Program-made: the position numbers and the translations under genes
Shown: piece after piece, positions 60,963 through 64,000 of the stretch
Position numbering within the stretch: the first letter of the stretch is position 1
Layout of the letters: every line of letters starts with the position of its first letter
DNA from: Rostratula benghalensis
Lineage: Eukaryota > Chordata > Aves > Charadriiformes > Rostratulidae
NCBI GenBank assembly: GCA_013399305.1
Contig: VXAI01000182.1
Coordinates: 875,197 to 939,196 of the forward strand
DNA: 64,000 bases
Direction of reading: 5' to 3'
Notes under the pieces: model-generated
Databases searched by the model: none
Told to the model about the DNA's origin: nothing
The model's input: only the letters and a program-made list of their open reading frames with translations

Positions 60963-63900
60963 AAAGGTACAGAGAGGAAATAGCCTTGTCAGCGAAGGGG
61001 TAAATTTTAGGCAGCTTGAAGCTAGGGGGGAAGGATATTATTGCCTGCTGGTAGCATAGTAAGATCTGGGTAACAGTACTGGGGACGTAATTACGTGACA
61101 ATGATTCAGGAAAACCATTCCCTAGAGTGGAATAACTTAATCTATCCTGAACTCATCACAGCCTGACCCAGTCGTAACTCCCAGCTCCCAGGAGCCTACA
61201 GCACAAGTGCTGTTCCTTTCTGGGCTAAACTCCACCTAACAAGGCTTTCTAGAAGTTCTGTTGCTCATATCTTCCTACTACTGTTTCCTATTATAAATAC
61301 CACAGCCTTGTAGTCTTTTCCCTATTTCACAAGGTACAGCATTTGCAAACAGGCAAAAGACACGTAAATAGCATGTGAAGGACAGTGACTAACAGAGAAA
61401 CCCAGCTACCGCTGACACCTACAGCTAAGTCTAACACTTTCCATTACAAGGGCTGCTTGCAAAAGCACTGCCAACTTAACTCTTTGTGGGACAAAGTTTT
61501 CCATGCAAAATGTCTCAGGCTGAATGATTTCAACACCAGTAAAAAACAAGTAATCATTTTCAAGAACAGAGTTAGGGAAAAAATTAATCTCCTGATTAGC
61601 TTAACGGCCTACTTCAGTTCTCAAGTGCTAGAAAAATGTAAAAGTGTTCTGACATGTCAAACCAAAGGCTCTTTGGCTTGAAGCACCCGAAATCAGGGGG
61701 CACCAGTTGTGGACTTTGCAACGCCCTGCTTCAATCCCCTTATCTGTGCAACAGGGACACCACCAAACCTGCCTCCCAGGGAAACTGCCACGGAAAACCC
61801 GTTTGAAGGGATCAATAACACAACAAGAGTCCTTGTGGAAACATAAGACTGGTGCTCAGGACTGGGTTAATACCAACCACCTGCCAGTAACCAGGCCGAA
61901 GTGAAACGCCGTGGGGTGGGAAGAAAAGGCTGCTCAGAGGGTGCCACCCCCGCCCTGCACACACTGCACAAGGCAGGGTGCTCACAGGAAGAGTGATACA
62001 CAATAATGTAACCTAATAACGTTTAACAGCCAAGTTATAATTACACAGGACCTGGCATTTCCTAACTCCCACGTTTTTTACTTCAGAACCGCAATGCTCT
62101 TTTCGTTTGGTCTTTCGCAGTGCGTAGGATTAGGTGGCTCTGAGAAGAAGAGACAGAGGGTCAGTGAGAAGGGGACAAGATACAGAGCTTATCTCCTGAA
62201 GATGGCCTGCATAGGAAAAGGGAATTTTGCTGTGAGCTACAAGCCAAGAGAGAAAAAGGAACCCAGGATCAGAAAGCCAATGTGTCAGGGTGTCAGGGAA
62301 ATGCAATACAACTGACACCGAAGGGAACTGGTGCCACATGAGACCTGCAGTGCCACGTCTCCTCTCTCACACAGCTCTGCACCCCGTGGGCAAAGCCACA
62401 GACAGCAGAGGAAGGTGAGAGCAGCAGTGTCTGCACAGTGACATCTGAGCACACAGTTCATTAATGGGGAGCGGAGGCAGCAAGAAATAAAGCACCCGCT
62501 TACACGTGTGTTTACAACCGGGATACACACCATTAGTGAGCTCGGTGGAATGAGCAGCTGCAGTAAACATGGATTTTGCAAGACAGCTGGAGTTCCAGAA
62601 GATAAAGGCTTCAAAAACCAGAGCACCAGGCTGTGGCAAAGTTAGTATTTTTAGGGGGCAGTCCATCTCCTGCCCCCTGTGCCCCCTTCCTTCCTACCCC
62701 TCGGAGCATGACTTCTCAGGGAAAATGACTGCAATGGAGTTGGGTTATTTCAGTCCACAGCAGCTCAGCTGACAGGAGATGTCACACCACAAAGAGCAGA
62801 AAACCTGTCTAACACTAAGATTTTGCATCATATGGTAGGAAAATCTGATTTCAGTGCAGCAGTGCAAGGGGGTAGGGAATAGGAAAAGAAAAAAAAAAAA
62901 AAGTATATATATATTCATCTGCACAGTTCCGTACTGCCGAGTGTTTATGAGTCACACACACCTGGCATTCGCTTGTAGCCTGCCCCCCAGCACGCACACA
63001 GCCCTCTTTTTCGCTGTCACACACACACAAAAGGCAGCACCGGGGTTGGGCTGTAAGTCAGCACAGAAGCTGCACCGCCGTGTCCCGCTGTCATCGCAGC
63101 TCTAACACGTACGCAGTGTTGCTCCTTAGCAGCGCTGAAGGAAGCTGGGCATCAGGCACTTATTCATATTTAATGGAGTTTTATACTGGGAACAATCTGC
63201 GTTTGCCTCCATGAGGTTAGTTTGACTCAGGCACAATCATTAGAGGAGGAAGGAAAAGAAATCCCGAAGTGTAATAATTACAGCAGTGAGAGACCGTGCA
63301 GTGTTGGGTACCTGCCAGGGTTTGGAACAGAATTCCATTACAGGACAGTGGCTGGGGTGCAGGCTGAAGTCTAAAGGGAAACACGGGTGGGTATGTATGA
63401 GGAGGCAAGGCAGCGAGCAAGATGACAGAAAGGCAAGCATCAAGACACATGACTGCGGACCTTAAAAGCTGAAAATTAAGAGGGGACCAGTAGGACCCCC
63501 AGGTAACTCCTAGGAAGGTAAGCTGCAGAACCCTGCCCAGAGATTTCTGGCTGACCTGCAGCACATCTTGTAGAACAACGTTGTCTTGGTTTTAAAAATG
63601 CCATGGGATTGAGTCTATGGGTTGGTAACAGCTCCCATAGCTGAAATAATTCTTCCTGCAACCGTTTTCCCCCCATTATTTCCAGTTTAATGTTTTTCAC
63701 ACCTAGGAGGCAGAGGAGTCCTGTAGTAACAGGAAAATAATTGGGGGGTGGGGTAGGGTGGTTTAATTTTGAATGCTTCACCATAATTTTGGTTTGTTTT
63801 CTGCTTACTCTTCCCTCCCAGCCCCTACACTGACCTCATGATAAAACTTCCTCTCAGTTTGGCCACTTACAGGAACTCATAAATTTCCAACAGCGAAACT

Positions 63901-64000
63901 TTTCCCCTTGCTGCATAACCTCAGCCACAAGGCTGTGAATGGCTTCTCTTTATGGGGAGATGCCTGACTTTAAGCAGTACAGCTTAATAGGCAAAAACTA
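60963..64000 (-). other. ERGIC1 intron (partial)
   Basis: Sequence upstream of the last ERGIC1 exon. I looked for the previous exon and for strong minus-strand donors; GTAAGT near 63867 and GTAAGC near 63810 are preceded by no ERGIC1-like coding sequence. No other gene is seen. Confidence 0.6.

Noticed and set aside
63800..63960. Second-last ERGIC1 exon at minus-strand donors near 63810 and 63867
   Set aside because: The sequence before these donors does not encode the expected RQPLYRFITT end or any ERGIC1 segment.

Overview
This window is ordinary vertebrate nuclear DNA, almost certainly from a bird. The evidence is short multi-exon genes with GT-AG introns, four GC-rich CpG-island promoters, scattered 5'-truncated CR1 LINE 3' ends (the typical avian repeat), and no Alu, L1 or prokaryotic features. 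Five protein-coding genes could be built by joining exons in frame. All lie on the minus strand, head to tail, in the order ERGIC1 (last exon only, right edge) - RPL26L1 - ATP6V0E1 - CREBRF - BNIP1 (left). From memory, this is the gene order of human 5q35.1, which corresponds to chicken chromosome 13; I could not check the species.

Layout from left to right: 1-5050 is intergenic with one CR1 copy. 5050-9871 is BNIP1 (six exons, 228 aa), with a CpG-island promoter and a YY1-type motif on its start codon. About 10485-36000 is CREBRF (eight coding exons, 637 aa), with a 3' UTR of about 5.9 kb, a 5' UTR exon that carries a short upstream ORF, and a promoter CpG island interrupted by an 801-base assembly gap. 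36308-36450 looks like a separate plus-strand promoter facing away from CREBRF. 42629-50311 is ATP6V0E1 (three coding exons, 81 aa); its last, non-coding 3' UTR exon was not located. 51345-55617 is RPL26L1 (145 aa, non-coding first exon with a 5'-TOP start). About 59355-60959 is the last exon of ERGIC1; the rest of that gene lies beyond the right edge.

The genes do not form a pathway. BNIP1 (ER Qb-SNARE) and ERGIC1 (ER-Golgi intermediate compartment) belong to the early secretory pathway, ATP6V0E1 is a subunit of the proton pump of acidic organelles, CREBRF regulates the ER-stress factor CREB3, and RPL26L1 is a ribosomal protein. Their grouping is conserved synteny. I found no CRISPR array, operon, intact transposon, retrovirus or new multi-gene system. 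The points most worth a second look are regulatory: the plus-strand promoter opposite CREBRF, the CREBRF uORF and Pumilio-like sites, the TCTCGCGAGA element at RPL26L1, and a change in the BH3-like core of BNIP1.
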